A stretch of 64,000 nucleotides of DNA from Candidatus Schekmanbacteria bacterium (lineage in GTDB: Bacteria > Schekmanbacteria > GWA2-38-11 > J061): NCBI GenBank assembly GCA_016219965.1, contig JACRJM010000003.1:186001-250000 (forward strand), read 5' to 3'. The notes under the pieces are model-generated. The model worked only from the letters and a program-made list of their open reading frames with translations, did not search any database and was not told the origin of the DNA. Shown here piece by piece: positions 1-8,745 of this stretch. The first letter of the stretch is position 1; each line of letters starts with the position of its first letter. Position numbers and translations under genes: made by a program.

Positions 1-179
1 CCGGTGAAGAGGCTATTGTGCGTGACTGCGCAAGGTGCTCTTCAGTGACAAAAGGGGACAACATAAAAAAAAGGCTTACCAATAACATTATGTCCCTTTC
101 AAAGCTCTTTGATATTCCTGAAGCAACCGTTGAAGAACTTATAAAAGATGTGGAGCTTCTGGAGAAAAAAAACGCCTAA
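1..179 (+). CDS. C-terminal end of an unidentified protein (partial)
   Basis: An open frame enters from the left edge and stops with TAA at 177-179, giving the last 58 residues of a protein. The visible part has a Cys-x2-Cys pair (DCARC) near its start and a helical, charged C-terminus ending in LLEKKNA. The pair could bind metal, but a single pair is weak evidence. The gene ends 18 bases before dprA on the same strand, so it probably belongs to the same transcript. I do not recognise the family; the N-terminus is outside the window. Confidence 0.6.
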   Translation, partial: GEEAIVRDCARCSSVTKGDNIKKRLTNNIMSLSKLFDIPEATVEELIKDVELLEKKNA

Positions 180-197
180 CCTTTTAAGCTGTGTTCT

Positions 198-1304
198 ATG
201 AGCCGTGAAAACTGGATAGCACTTAATCTTATTGCCGGTATCGAAGGGCGTGTTTTCACCTCGCTGATTTCGCATTTTGGTTCTCCTTCGAATGTACTTG
301 CCGCTTCAAAAGATGAACTCCTTAAGGTAAATGGAATAAGCAGGAAAGAAGCTGATGCAGTAGTTTCCATGAAAGGAGGAGAAAGGCTCGATGCAGAGCT
401 TGCGGCTATTAACAAAAACAATATAAAGGTAACAACGCTTGAAGATGAGGATTATCCTGCACTTTTAAAGGAAATAGATACGCCTCCTCCGGTCATTTAT
501 GTAAAAGGCAGCCTGCCATCTCAATTTCTCGGGATTGCCGTAGTGGGAACAAGAAAACCGTCAAGCTACGGTCTTCTAATGGCAGAGAGGCTGGTATCTG
601 AAATTGCAGGGGCAGGGATAGTAACAGTGAGCGGTATGGCGCGAGGTATTGATACGGCAGCGCACAAGTCTGCCCTTTCCAAAGGAGGATTCACCGTAGC
701 AGTGCTCGGTTGCGGCGTTGACAGGGTTTACCCGCCGGAGAATAAAAAACTTTATGATGAGATCGCAGATAAGGGAGCAGTTATTTCCGAATTCCCGATG
801 GGAACCTTTCCCCATAAAGCCAATTTCCCGAGACGTAACCGCATAATAAGCGGCATGAGCAAGGCTGCCCTTATTATAGAAGCCGGAGAAAAGAGCGGCA
901 CCCTTATCACTGCCCGCTTTGCCCTTGAGCAGGGACGCGATGTTTTAGCTGTACCGGGAAGAGTGACATCTTCAGAGAGCAGGGGAACAAACGACCTCAT
1001 AAGAAAAGGCGCAAGACTTGTTGAGACTTTCAGTGATATCTGTGAAGAGCTTGATCTCAAAATCAAGACAGACAAAAAAAATTCAACGAAAAATACAGAG
1101 AAAAACAATCTGACAACTGTTCCGCAAAACCTCAGCGATGAAGAAAGAAGACTGCTCGGTGTTTTAAGCGATGAACCGCTTCATATAGATAAGATTGTCC
1201 GTAATTCAGGTTTGCCAGCCGGGAAAGCATCATCTATACTTATGAAGCTTGAAATAGAAGGGCTTATCCGGCAAACAGCCGGGAAACTTTTTTTAAGATT
1301 GTGA
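198..1304 (+). CDS. dprA: DNA processing protein DprA/Smf
   Basis: DprA binds single-stranded DNA and loads RecA onto it during natural transformation; it acts in the cytoplasm. The 368-residue product has the usual layout: an N-terminal helix-hairpin-helix/SAM-like region (about 1-65), the Rossmann-like DprA core (about 80-290) and a winged-helix C-terminal domain (about 305-368). Core signatures are visible: GTRKPSSYG, SGMARGIDTAAH, VAVLGCGVDRVYPPEN and the FPRRNRIISG loop. Length is typical of the family. The ATG at 198 is the first in-frame start after the upstream stop; its ribosome-binding site is poor, so translation may be coupled. Only 7 bases separate it from the following sensor kinase. 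Confidence 0.95.
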   Translation: MSRENWIALNLIAGIEGRVFTSLISHFGSPSNVLAASKDELLKVNGISRKEADAVVSMKGGERLDAELAAINKNNIKVTTLEDEDYPALLKEIDTPPPVIYVKGSLPSQFLGIAVVGTRKPSSYGLLMAERLVSEIAGAGIVTVSGMARGIDTAAHKSALSKGGFTVAVLGCGVDRVYPPENKKLYDEIADKGAVISEFPMGTFPHKANFPRRNRIISGMSKAALIIEAGEKSGTLITARFALEQGRDVLAVPGRVTSSESRGTNDLIRKGARLVETFSDICEELDLKIKTDKKNSTKNTEKNNLTTVPQNLSDEERRLLGVLSDEPLHIDKIVRNSGLPAGKASSILMKLEIEGLIRQTAGKLFLRL

Positions 1305-1311
1305 GGTCGGA

Positions 1312-3525
1312 TTGACTAAGCAGACAGAGACTACACCGAAGAAGAGAAGGACTATCATAGCGATAGTAAGCTTCGTCCTCCTCTTTGTTGTTCTCCTTAC
1401 AATGGAGATTTCAACGCAGAACATAGCGACGTCATCTCCCATCGCCAACTATGTAATCTTTTATTCCTTTTACAACATTAATTTTATCCTTCTTCTTGTG
1501 CTCTTCTATCTTGTCATAAGAAACCTCGTAAAACTGTATTTTGAGCGGCAGCGGCGTGTACCCGGAGCCAAGTTCAGGACAAAGCTGATAGTTTCCTTTT
1601 TCCTTCTTACCATAATCCCATCGGTGCTGCTCTTCCTGTTTGCCCGGGTCCTGATAGCCCAGACAATAGAATACTGGTTCAGTGTCCCCATAGAGCAGTC
1701 ATTGAAAGGGGCAATAGATGTTTCAGACCAGTACAACAAAACCCGCCTTGAGAAGTCGCTGCATTTTTCTTCGCTTATAGGAAAAACCGTAGTACGCAGG
1801 AACCTTCTTGCTCCGCGCAACAACACCCATCTGAAGAATTATCTTAATGCAAAACTCAGGGAGTATGACCTTGACTCTATTTTTATCTACAATGATAAAG
1901 GAAATGAGATAATCCATATAGACACCGGAAAGAAAGGGGAACCCAAACCTGACAAGAAACTCATAGCGCAGTCATTGCTAGGGAAGAAATATACCAAGGT
2001 TGAATCTGACGTTGAAGATGATTCGATTTTTGGGACTTTCACAATGAAGGAGGGGGGGAATAAAACAATCGGCGTGGTGGCTGTAGGCTACTACCTGCCC
2101 AAAAGCACATCACAGGATATAAGGTCTGTTGCCCTTGCTTTCAAAGATTACAGGCAGAAAGAGATATTTAAAAAGCCTATCATGGACAACTACATTGCCA
2201 TGTTCGCCATCGTGACTGTGCTCGTCATATTTGCAGCAATGTGGTTCGGGTTCCAGCTTGCAAAGGAGATAACAGTACCCATACAGCAGCTTGCCGAAGG
2301 AACGCATGCGGTCGCAGAAGGGAACCTTGATTTCCATATAGATATCAAAGTCAAGGACAGAAGCCAGGATGAGATAGGAATACTTGTCGATTCCTTCAAT
2401 AAGATGACGCATGATTTAAAGATCCACAAGCTTGAGCTTGAAGACAAGAACATGAGCCTTGAGAATACCAACAGGGAACTTGACAGGAGGAGAAGCTACA
2501 TTGAAACCGTTCTTGAAACAGTAAGCACCGGAGTTATATCACTTGACGCATGGGGAAAGATAACAACCATCAATGATGCGGCAGAAGACATGCTCCAGAT
2601 AAGAGGGGAGGATTATGCCGGCAAACATTACCAGCAGGCTTTCGGGAAATCCCAGCTTGAGCCGCTGAAAAAAGTCATAAACGAGCTTGAGGAAAAAAGG
2701 GACCGAAGCATTCAGCAGGAGATTAACCTTAACATCAATGGCGAAGTTTTCACCTTAATGACAAATATCAGGGAACTTTACGACGGGAATGGCACGCTGA
2801 TGGGAATGGTCATGGTGCTCGATAACGTTACTGAACTAGTCCGTGCACAAAGAGTGGCTGCATGGAGGGAGGTCGCAAGGATGATCGCCCATGAGATAAA
2901 GAACCCACTCACCCCGATAAAACTTTCTGCCCAGAGGCTCAAAAAACGTTATTTTCAGAAGATCAGCGGAGACGATGCGGTCTTTGAAGAATGTGTTGAT
3001 ACTATCATACAGGAGGTGGATGATTTAAAGGGCATGATTAATGAATTTTCAAATTTTGCACGCATGCCGGTTTTCGACCCTGTAGATACCAATATCGAGA
3101 ATGTCATAAATGAAACTATTTCTCTTTACAAAACAAGCATGAAAGATGTTAAAATAGACCTTGTTTCGGGCGGGGAGATGCCTTCGCTGAAACTTGACCC
3201 TGATCAGATAAAACGTGTATTCATCAACCTTGTCGATAATGCGATTGAGGCAATGGGGGGCAAGGGAGAGATAAAAGTAGCGCTTGAATATTTAAAAGAT
3301 TTGCAGACTGTTAAAATAGAGTTTTCCGACAATGGAGCCGGCATTGCTCCAAACATCAAGGAAAAGATGTTTATGCCCTATTTTTCGACCAAGAAAAAGG
3401 GAACGGGGCTGGGGCTGGCCATAGTGAACACCATAATCTCGGAACACCGGGGTTACATAAGGGTAAAAGACAACAATCCGCGGGGGACGACTTTTGTAAT
3501 TGAGCTCCCCGTGAGAGTAGCTTAA
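1312..3525 (+). CDS. ntrY: NtrY-like membrane sensor histidine kinase
   Basis: A 737-residue kinase of the NtrY type, expected to autophosphorylate and pass phosphate to the response regulator encoded next. Membrane segments lie at about 13-31, 56-72, 91-113 and 292-313, with a periplasmic region between the third and fourth. They are followed by HAMP (about 315-370), PAS (about 390-505), a HisKA box with phospho-acceptor H527 in AHEIKNPLTP, and an HATPase domain with N box NLVDNAIEA, G1 DNGAGI and G2 GTGLGLAI. Start is TTG at 1312, preceded by GAGG. The partner is an NtrX-like receiver fused to an LPS enzyme, so the signal sensed may concern the envelope rather than nitrogen; that is inference. 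Confidence 0.92.
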   Translation: MTKQTETTPKKRRTIIAIVSFVLLFVVLLTMEISTQNIATSSPIANYVIFYSFYNINFILLLVLFYLVIRNLVKLYFERQRRVPGAKFRTKLIVSFFLLTIIPSVLLFLFARVLIAQTIEYWFSVPIEQSLKGAIDVSDQYNKTRLEKSLHFSSLIGKTVVRRNLLAPRNNTHLKNYLNAKLREYDLDSIFIYNDKGNEIIHIDTGKKGEPKPDKKLIAQSLLGKKYTKVESDVEDDSIFGTFTMKEGGNKTIGVVAVGYYLPKSTSQDIRSVALAFKDYRQKEIFKKPIMDNYIAMFAIVTVLVIFAAMWFGFQLAKEITVPIQQLAEGTHAVAEGNLDFHIDIKVKDRSQDEIGILVDSFNKMTHDLKIHKLELEDKNMSLENTNRELDRRRSYIETVLETVSTGVISLDAWGKITTINDAAEDMLQIRGEDYAGKHYQQAFGKSQLEPLKKVINELEEKRDRSIQQEINLNINGEVFTLMTNIRELYDGNGTLMGMVMVLDNVTELVRAQRVAAWREVARMIAHEIKNPLTPIKLSAQRLKKRYFQKISGDDAVFEECVDTIIQEVDDLKGMINEFSNFARMPVFDPVDTNIENVINETISLYKTSMKDVKIDLVSGGEMPSLKLDPDQIKRVFINLVDNAIEAMGGKGEIKVALEYLKDLQTVKIEFSDNGAGIAPNIKEKMFMPYFSTKKKGTGLGLAIVNTIISEHRGYIRVKDNNPRGTTFVIELPVRVA

Positions 3526-3539
3526 TAGCGGAGAAAAAA

Positions 3540-5738
3540 GTGAGAAAAGGACACATATTAGTTGTTGATGATGAAAACAACATAGGCACAACCCTTGAAG
3601 GGATTCTTACTGACGAAGGGTATGAAGTGTCGAAGGCTGAAAACGGGCTTCAGGCACTTGACATGATAAAGCGGGTCCCTCCGGATGTGGTATTGCTTGA
3701 TATCTGGATGCCGGGAATGGACGGGATAGAAGTCTTAAAAAGCATAAAAGAACATGAGAGCGATACTGAGGTGGTTATAATGTCAGGGCATGGCTCTATT
3801 GATACCGCCGTAAGGGCCATCAAGCTGGGTGCATTTGATTTCATCGAGAAACCTCTTTCGCTTGACTCCCTGCTTTCTACAATCAACCATGCCCTTGAAA
3901 GACAGAGGACAGCAAAAGAAAGCCAGGAACTTAAAAGAGAACTTCTTCAGCGGTATGAGCTTATAGGTGAGAATCCGAAAATACAGGAGGCACGAAAGCT
4001 TATCAGCGCAGCCGCAATCTCAAATGCAGGGGTATTGATAGAAGGGGAACATGGCACAGGCAAAGAACTTGTGGCAAGGACCATTCATATCAACAGCATC
4101 AGACGCAACAGGCCTTTTGTAAAAGTAAATTGTGCTGCTCTTCCTGATGATATAATAGGGAATGAAATGTTCGGCTGCGACTCAAACAACGGAGGAGGAA
4201 TAAGCAAAAGGGGAAAATTTGAGCTTGCAGAAGACGGCACTCTCTTCCTCGACGGCATAGAAAAGCTGGACATCAATGTTCAGGAGACAATCCTGAAAGT
4301 TCTTCAGACAGGAAAATTCATGCGGATTAACGGGAAGAGGCTTCTCCCTGTCAACTTCAGGATAATAGCTGCAAGCGAAAAGGACATTCAGAAACTGATT
4401 GAAGAGAACAAATTTTCCAGTGAGCTCTATTCATTCATATCTACCTTTGTCATATATCTGCCCCCCCTGCGCGACAGAAAGGATGACATCCCGTCACTTG
4501 TAAATTACTTTAGCCGCGAGCTTACACAGGATTACGGCAGAGGTGTTAAGGAAATCGACGACAATGCCATGGCAGCCCTTGTGACTTTTGACTGGCCCGG
4601 CAATGTGAAAGAAATCAAGAATATTATCGAGCGTCTGGCAATATCTGTTCCCACAGGGAGGATATCTGCCGACGATATCCCTGTTTCGATCCGCGGAATA
4701 ACGCCAAAGACTTCCCAGTACCAGTACAACGGCTACTCATTGAAAGACGCGAGACAGAAATGGGAAAAGGAATACCTCATTCACTGTCTGACCATGACAG
4801 GATGGGACCTCAAGAAGACCGCAAAGGAAATGGGAATAACCTGCAAGACCCTTGAGAAGCACATAAAATCCTTCGGTCTTAAAAAACCTAAGAAAGAGAC
4901 AAGCACTGCTGCAAGAATCCAGCGCACACTAAAGACAAGCGTAGTCCTCTGCGGTCAGGGGCTCCATTCCGGACTTAAGACAGGTCTGATACTTGTCCCC
5001 CAGAATCCAAACGCCGGTATCGTATTTGCTAATGTTTCTACCGGAGAAACCATGACAGCAGTTCTTGATAACGTGGAATCAACAGACTATGCCACATCGT
5101 TAAAGTGCGGCAAGTCCCATGTAAAAACAATAGAACATATCATGGCTGTGCTTAATATTTACGGGATAAACAACCTTCTCATAAAGATAACCGACGAGGT
5201 TCCCATAATGGATGGTTCATCCCTTGATTTCTGTGAACTTATTGAGGATGGGGGCATTCTTGAGCAGGATGAGTTTATAGAGGAAATAGTCATAGACAAG
5301 GTCATAGTTCACGGCAAGGAAAGTCCCAAGGAAAAGTATATTAAAATAGAGCCCTGCGATAAGTTTTCCGTGAAGTATATAATGGATTATCCTCCGCCCA
5401 TCGGCAAACAGGAAATGGATTATGTTTTCAAGGGGGCCGAGGATTTTAAAAAGAACATTGCCCCTGCCAGAACCTTCGGTTTCCTCAAGGACGTAGAATA
5501 CCTTGAGAAGAAGGGGCTGATCAGCGGAGGAAAGCTTCACAATGTCATCCTCCTTGATAACGAGAAGGTAATAAACACTGAGCTGAGGTTCAAGAATGAG
5601 TTTGCAAGGCACAAGGTGCTCGACATTATCGGCGATTTCTATCTCCTCGGCAGACCGCTAAGGGGCAAAATTACCGCGCACCTTACAGGCCATTCAGAAA
5701 ACATAGCTCTTCTTAATAAGATACGTTCTATCTACTGA
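3540..5738 (+). CDS. lpxC: NtrX-like response regulator fused to LpxC deacetylase
   Basis: One uninterrupted 732-residue frame joins a sigma-54-type response regulator to LpxC, the zinc enzyme that removes acetate from UDP-3-O-acyl-GlcNAc and commits lipid A synthesis. Domains: receiver 1-120 (DD10-11, phospho-acceptor D54), AAA+ 135-380, Fis-type HTH about 410-455, then LpxC about 460-732. LpxC residues are kept: E532-H533 (IEHIMA), H691 and D695 (HKVLD), H718 (TGHSEN). The AAA+ part is degenerate: Walker A GEHGTGKE is present, but the GAFTGA loop is replaced by a Gly/Asn-rich stretch, Walker B reads LFLDGI (acid to Gly) and the sensor II Arg is Lys. It should therefore not activate sigma-54. 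GTG start with GGAG upstream. Confidence 0.93.
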   Translation: MRKGHILVVDDENNIGTTLEGILTDEGYEVSKAENGLQALDMIKRVPPDVVLLDIWMPGMDGIEVLKSIKEHESDTEVVIMSGHGSIDTAVRAIKLGAFDFIEKPLSLDSLLSTINHALERQRTAKESQELKRELLQRYELIGENPKIQEARKLISAAAISNAGVLIEGEHGTGKELVARTIHINSIRRNRPFVKVNCAALPDDIIGNEMFGCDSNNGGGISKRGKFELAEDGTLFLDGIEKLDINVQETILKVLQTGKFMRINGKRLLPVNFRIIAASEKDIQKLIEENKFSSELYSFISTFVIYLPPLRDRKDDIPSLVNYFSRELTQDYGRGVKEIDDNAMAALVTFDWPGNVKEIKNIIERLAISVPTGRISADDIPVSIRGITPKTSQYQYNGYSLKDARQKWEKEYLIHCLTMTGWDLKKTAKEMGITCKTLEKHIKSFGLKKPKKETSTAARIQRTLKTSVVLCGQGLHSGLKTGLILVPQNPNAGIVFANVSTGETMTAVLDNVESTDYATSLKCGKSHVKTIEHIMAVLNIYGINNLLIKITDEVPIMDGSSLDFCELIEDGGILEQDEFIEEIVIDKVIVHGKESPKEKYIKIEPCDKFSVKYIMDYPPPIGKQEMDYVFKGAEDFKKNIAPARTFGFLKDVEYLEKKGLISGGKLHNVILLDNEKVINTELRFKNEFARHKVLDIIGDFYLLGRPLRGKITAHLTGHSENIALLNKIRSIY

Positions 5739-5771
5739 TACCTTTTATTTTTACTAAGAGTTGGAGTGTAA

Positions 5772-6809
5772 ATGGATAACAAAAAAATAGATTACAGATC
5801 GTCAGGAGTGAACATAGATGCCGGCAATGAGTTCGTGCGGCGAATAAAGCCGCTTACGAAATCGACTTTTATAGAAGGCGTTGTTTCAGATATCGGGGGG
5901 TTCGGCGGATTTTTCAGGCTCCCCCAGGGATTGAAGAATCCCCTCCTTGTGGCGACTACGGACGGAGTCGGCACAAAGCTCAAGGTTGCCTTTGATGCAG
6001 GAATACATACCACCATCGGAATAGACCTTGTCGCCATGTGCGCAAATGACCTTATAGCCACAGGTGCTACACCTCTTTTCTTCCTTGATTACTTTGCAAC
6101 AGGGGCGCTCACAATAGAGCAGGGAGTCGATGTAGTAAAAGGGATTACCGAGGGGTGCCGCGAAGCCGAGATGGCTCTCATAGGCGGCGAGACCGCTGAA
6201 ATGCCGGGTTTTTATAAAAATGGCGAATATGATATTGCAGGATTTGCGGTAGGTGTCGTTGAAGAAGGTAAAGCCCTCCCATCCAAGGACATAAGGACAG
6301 ATGACTGTCTTATTGGAATCGCATCCAACGGACTTCACAGCAACGGCTATTCCCTTGCAAGGAAGTTGTTTTTTGATGAGCTTTTAATGTCTGTAGAAGA
6401 CGATTTCCCCGGAGGTCAGGGGCAGTCGGTGGGCAATGTGCTTTTAAGACCTACCCGCATATACGTCAAGCTTATGAAATCCCTTTTAAAATCTTACCAT
6501 ATAAAGGCTGTCGCACATATAACAGGCGGAGGATTCATTGACAACATACCGCGCGTGCTTCCGGATATGGCTACTGCCATAATCGAAGAGGGAAGCTGGG
6601 AGATGCCCGATGTTTTCCGCTTCATAGTCGAGACAGGAAAAATAGAGAGGAATGAACTCTACAGGACATTCAATATGGGAATAGGACTTGTCCTTGTGGT
6701 AAGCCGGGAATCCTGTGATGATGTTCTTTCCCTTGTCAAGGCTTGCGGCGACAAGGGGTGGAAAATCGGAAGAATAGAACGAGGGGAAAAAGAAGTAGTG
6801 ATAAGATGA
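5772..6809 (+). CDS. purM: Phosphoribosylformylglycinamidine cyclo-ligase (AIR synthase)
   Basis: PurM closes the imidazole ring of purines by ATP-dependent conversion of FGAM to AIR in the cytoplasm. The 345-residue length matches the family. Signatures include TTDGVGTKLK in the ATP/metal loop, GGETAEMPGFY, SNGLHSNGYSLAR and ITGGGFIDNIPRVLP. The ATG has GGAG nine bases upstream. The purM-purN order, with only four bases between them, is the common bacterial arrangement. Their position just after the lpxC fusion suggests one long transcript from dprA to the foldase gene. Confidence 0.97.
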   Translation: MDNKKIDYRSSGVNIDAGNEFVRRIKPLTKSTFIEGVVSDIGGFGGFFRLPQGLKNPLLVATTDGVGTKLKVAFDAGIHTTIGIDLVAMCANDLIATGATPLFFLDYFATGALTIEQGVDVVKGITEGCREAEMALIGGETAEMPGFYKNGEYDIAGFAVGVVEEGKALPSKDIRTDDCLIGIASNGLHSNGYSLARKLFFDELLMSVEDDFPGGQGQSVGNVLLRPTRIYVKLMKSLLKSYHIKAVAHITGGGFIDNIPRVLPDMATAIIEEGSWEMPDVFRFIVETGKIERNELYRTFNMGIGLVLVVSRESCDDVLSLVKACGDKGWKIGRIERGEKEVVIR

Positions 6810-6813
6810 CATT

Positions 6814-7446
6814 ATGAAAAACATCGGCATACTTGTTTCAGGACGCGGGAGCAACCTCCAGGCATTGATTGACTCAATCTCAAAGAGAGAGATAAATGGC
6901 ACCATTGCCATAGTTGTCAGCAATATTGAAGATGCGCAGGCCTTGAACCGTGCAGCCTCCGCCGGTATCAGGACAGCCGTAGTTGACCACAGGAAGTTTA
7001 AATCGCGCGAAGATTTTGAGAAGGAACTTATAAGGGTTCTCGATGATTCAAAAGTCGACCTTGTATGCCTTGCAGGTTTCATGCGTGTCCTTACATCCTT
7101 TTTTATAAGGAACTACAGGAACAGAATCATAAATATCCATCCTGCGCTTCTCCCGTCATTCCCAGGTATCCATGCACAGAAGCAGGCTCTGGATTATGGG
7201 GTGAAGGTCAGCGGATGTACTGTCCATTTTGTTGACGAAGGGACCGACACTGGCCCTATCATACTTCAGAAGACTGTACCTGTTTACGATGCGGACGATG
7301 AAGAGAGCCTTTCAGAGAGGATACTTGCCGAAGAGCATAAACTCTACGTTGAAGCAGTCAAACTTTTCTGCAGTGACAGAATCATTGTGAACGGCCGGAA
7401 AGTTTTCATAAAACAGGATTATGAAGAGGATAAAACCACGAGATAA
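6814..7446 (+). CDS. purN: Phosphoribosylglycinamide formyltransferase
   Basis: PurN transfers a formyl group from 10-formyltetrahydrofolate to GAR, the third step of purine synthesis. The 210-residue product has the phosphate loop SGRGSNLQAL at its N-terminus, the catalytic stretch NIHPALLPSFPG and the VDEGTDTGPI loop with its essential Asp. It starts four bases after purM and its last 26 bases overlap the following foldase gene, so the three genes are tightly packed and probably translated together. Confidence 0.96.
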   Translation: MKNIGILVSGRGSNLQALIDSISKREINGTIAIVVSNIEDAQALNRAASAGIRTAVVDHRKFKSREDFEKELIRVLDDSKVDLVCLAGFMRVLTSFFIRNYRNRIINIHPALLPSFPGIHAQKQALDYGVKVSGCTVHFVDEGTDTGPIILQKTVPVYDADDEESLSERILAEEHKLYVEAVKLFCSDRIIVNGRKVFIKQDYEEDKTTR

Positions 7447-8338
7447 AAGGTACTGCAAAGTTATTGCAGGGCAAATCCGAAGCACTCCCGTTTTCTGGAT
7501 ATTACTTTTTATTGCAGCCTTTCCCATAAATTCCTTCTGCGGGGAAACTGCGCCCTCTAAAAACGTCCTTGCTGTTATTGATGGAAAGAATATCAGCGTA
7601 TCTGAAGCTGAAAAATACCTGATGCTTCTTCCTGAAGCAGATAGAGTTAAATTCCAGAACAGCAAGATGAAGAATATATTCATCCGTGATTTTATCGATA
7701 CTGAACTTCTCTTCAGGGAAGGGGTTGCTAGGGGAGTTTCAAATGACGAGAGAGTGCGTCTAAGGCTTCAAAGTCTTGAGAGGATACTGGTAAGGGATCT
7801 TTATATAAACAACTTCATCATGCCAAAGGTGAAAGTGACAGAAGACGATGCTTTTAATTATTATAAATCGCACAAGAATGATTTCGTTGACAGAGGCTAT
7901 GCATTGGCTGAACATATTGCCGTGCTGTCTAAAGAAGAGGCTGAGAGGATTAAAGAGGAAATAAATTCAGGGAAGATTTCATTTGAGGATGCGGTAAAAA
8001 AATATTCCATAGACAAATATACTTCAGGCAATAAAGGGGCACTCCCGCTTATATTAAACGGAAGACCTATTGAGGGATACAGAGATAGCGGCGAGATAAT
8101 AAAACTTGCTTTCTCGGCAAAGGTCGGGACTGTGGCAGGTCCTGTAAAGAGCCTGATGGGGTGGCATATTCTACGCATAAAATCTAGGAAGGATGATATG
8201 CCTCGTGCTTATGATACAGTAAAAGGGGAAGTGAAAAATATGGTAACCAAAGAAAAACTGGTAAAGGCTCTGGATGAGGAAATAGATAAGCTCAAAAAAA
8301 ATTATAAAGTGAAAGTATTTCCGGAAAACATGAAGTAA
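7421..8338 (+). CDS. Secreted parvulin-type peptidyl-prolyl isomerase
   Basis: A 305-residue periplasmic foldase of the PpiC/SurA/PrsA group. An N-terminal signal sequence is visible (basic residues, then hydrophobic about 25-40, ending near NSFCGE); the Cys there lacks a normal lipobox, so signal peptidase I cleavage is more likely than lipidation. A SurA-N-like helical region covers about 45-130 and one rotamase domain about 140-260, with the typical ending VKSLMGWHILRI. A helical tail follows. It overlaps purN by 26 bases and is the last gene before a strong terminator. The likely role is outer-membrane or secreted protein folding. Confidence 0.85.
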   Translation: MKRIKPRDKRYCKVIAGQIRSTPVFWILLFIAAFPINSFCGETAPSKNVLAVIDGKNISVSEAEKYLMLLPEADRVKFQNSKMKNIFIRDFIDTELLFREGVARGVSNDERVRLRLQSLERILVRDLYINNFIMPKVKVTEDDAFNYYKSHKNDFVDRGYALAEHIAVLSKEEAERIKEEINSGKISFEDAVKKYSIDKYTSGNKGALPLILNGRPIEGYRDSGEIIKLAFSAKVGTVAGPVKSLMGWHILRIKSRKDDMPRAYDTVKGEVKNMVTKEKLVKALDEEIDKLKKNYKVKVFPENMK

Positions 8339-8349
8339 GTTGCGAAGTC

Positions 8350-8377
8350 AAAATCCCCCGGCAAGCCGGGGGATTTT
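8350..8377. terminator. Strong bidirectional intrinsic terminator
   Basis: A perfect 13-bp inverted repeat (AAAATCCCCCGGC, then AA, then its complement) forms a GC-rich hairpin flanked by A and T tracts on both sides. It sits between two converging genes, the plus-strand foldase ending at 8338 and the minus-strand cytochrome ending at 8387, and should stop transcription in both directions. Confidence 0.9.
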
Positions 8378-8386
8378 CAATGTCTA

Positions 8387-8677
8387 TTATTTTTTGCTTA
8401 CGAACTTCCAGATCGATGTGATTTTTGATTTTGGAATATAATAAAAAGACTGCATTGCACCGGTACCTACCTTGAAAGCAGCTTTGAATTCCTTCAAAGT
8501 TAATTTTTTTATGTTTGGACCGGCAAGAGTCCCCTGCCCCCTGCTCCCATGACATGACTTGCAGTGATCCTTGTAAATTACCTTCCATGGATTAGCCGAC
8601 GCATTTCTTTCGGCAATCTGGCTAAAGACAATTGTAAAGCTGAATAATACTGCAATAATTACCACAATTCTTTTCAT
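8387..8677 (-). CDS. Small periplasmic monohaem cytochrome c
   Basis: A 96-residue exported protein: signal peptide about 1-28, then one haem-binding motif CKSCH at residues 39-43 followed by GSRGQGTLAGPNI, typical of class I cytochromes of about 8 kDa. The distal ligand is probably the Met in the GAMQSF segment. The start is supported by AAAGGGG a few bases upstream of the ATG on the minus strand. It is a single-gene unit between the terminator and recD2. The redox partner is not indicated by neighbours. Confidence 0.88.
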   Translation of the reverse strand: MKRIVVIIAVLFSFTIVFSQIAERNASANPWKVIYKDHCKSCHGSRGQGTLAGPNIKKLTLKEFKAAFKVGTGAMQSFYYIPKSKITSIWKFVSKK

Positions 8678-8745
8678 CTTTTACCCCTTTCATAATCCAA
8701 GTGATTTTGACCATCATTATACAGAAAAAATACAGAAACAAAATA

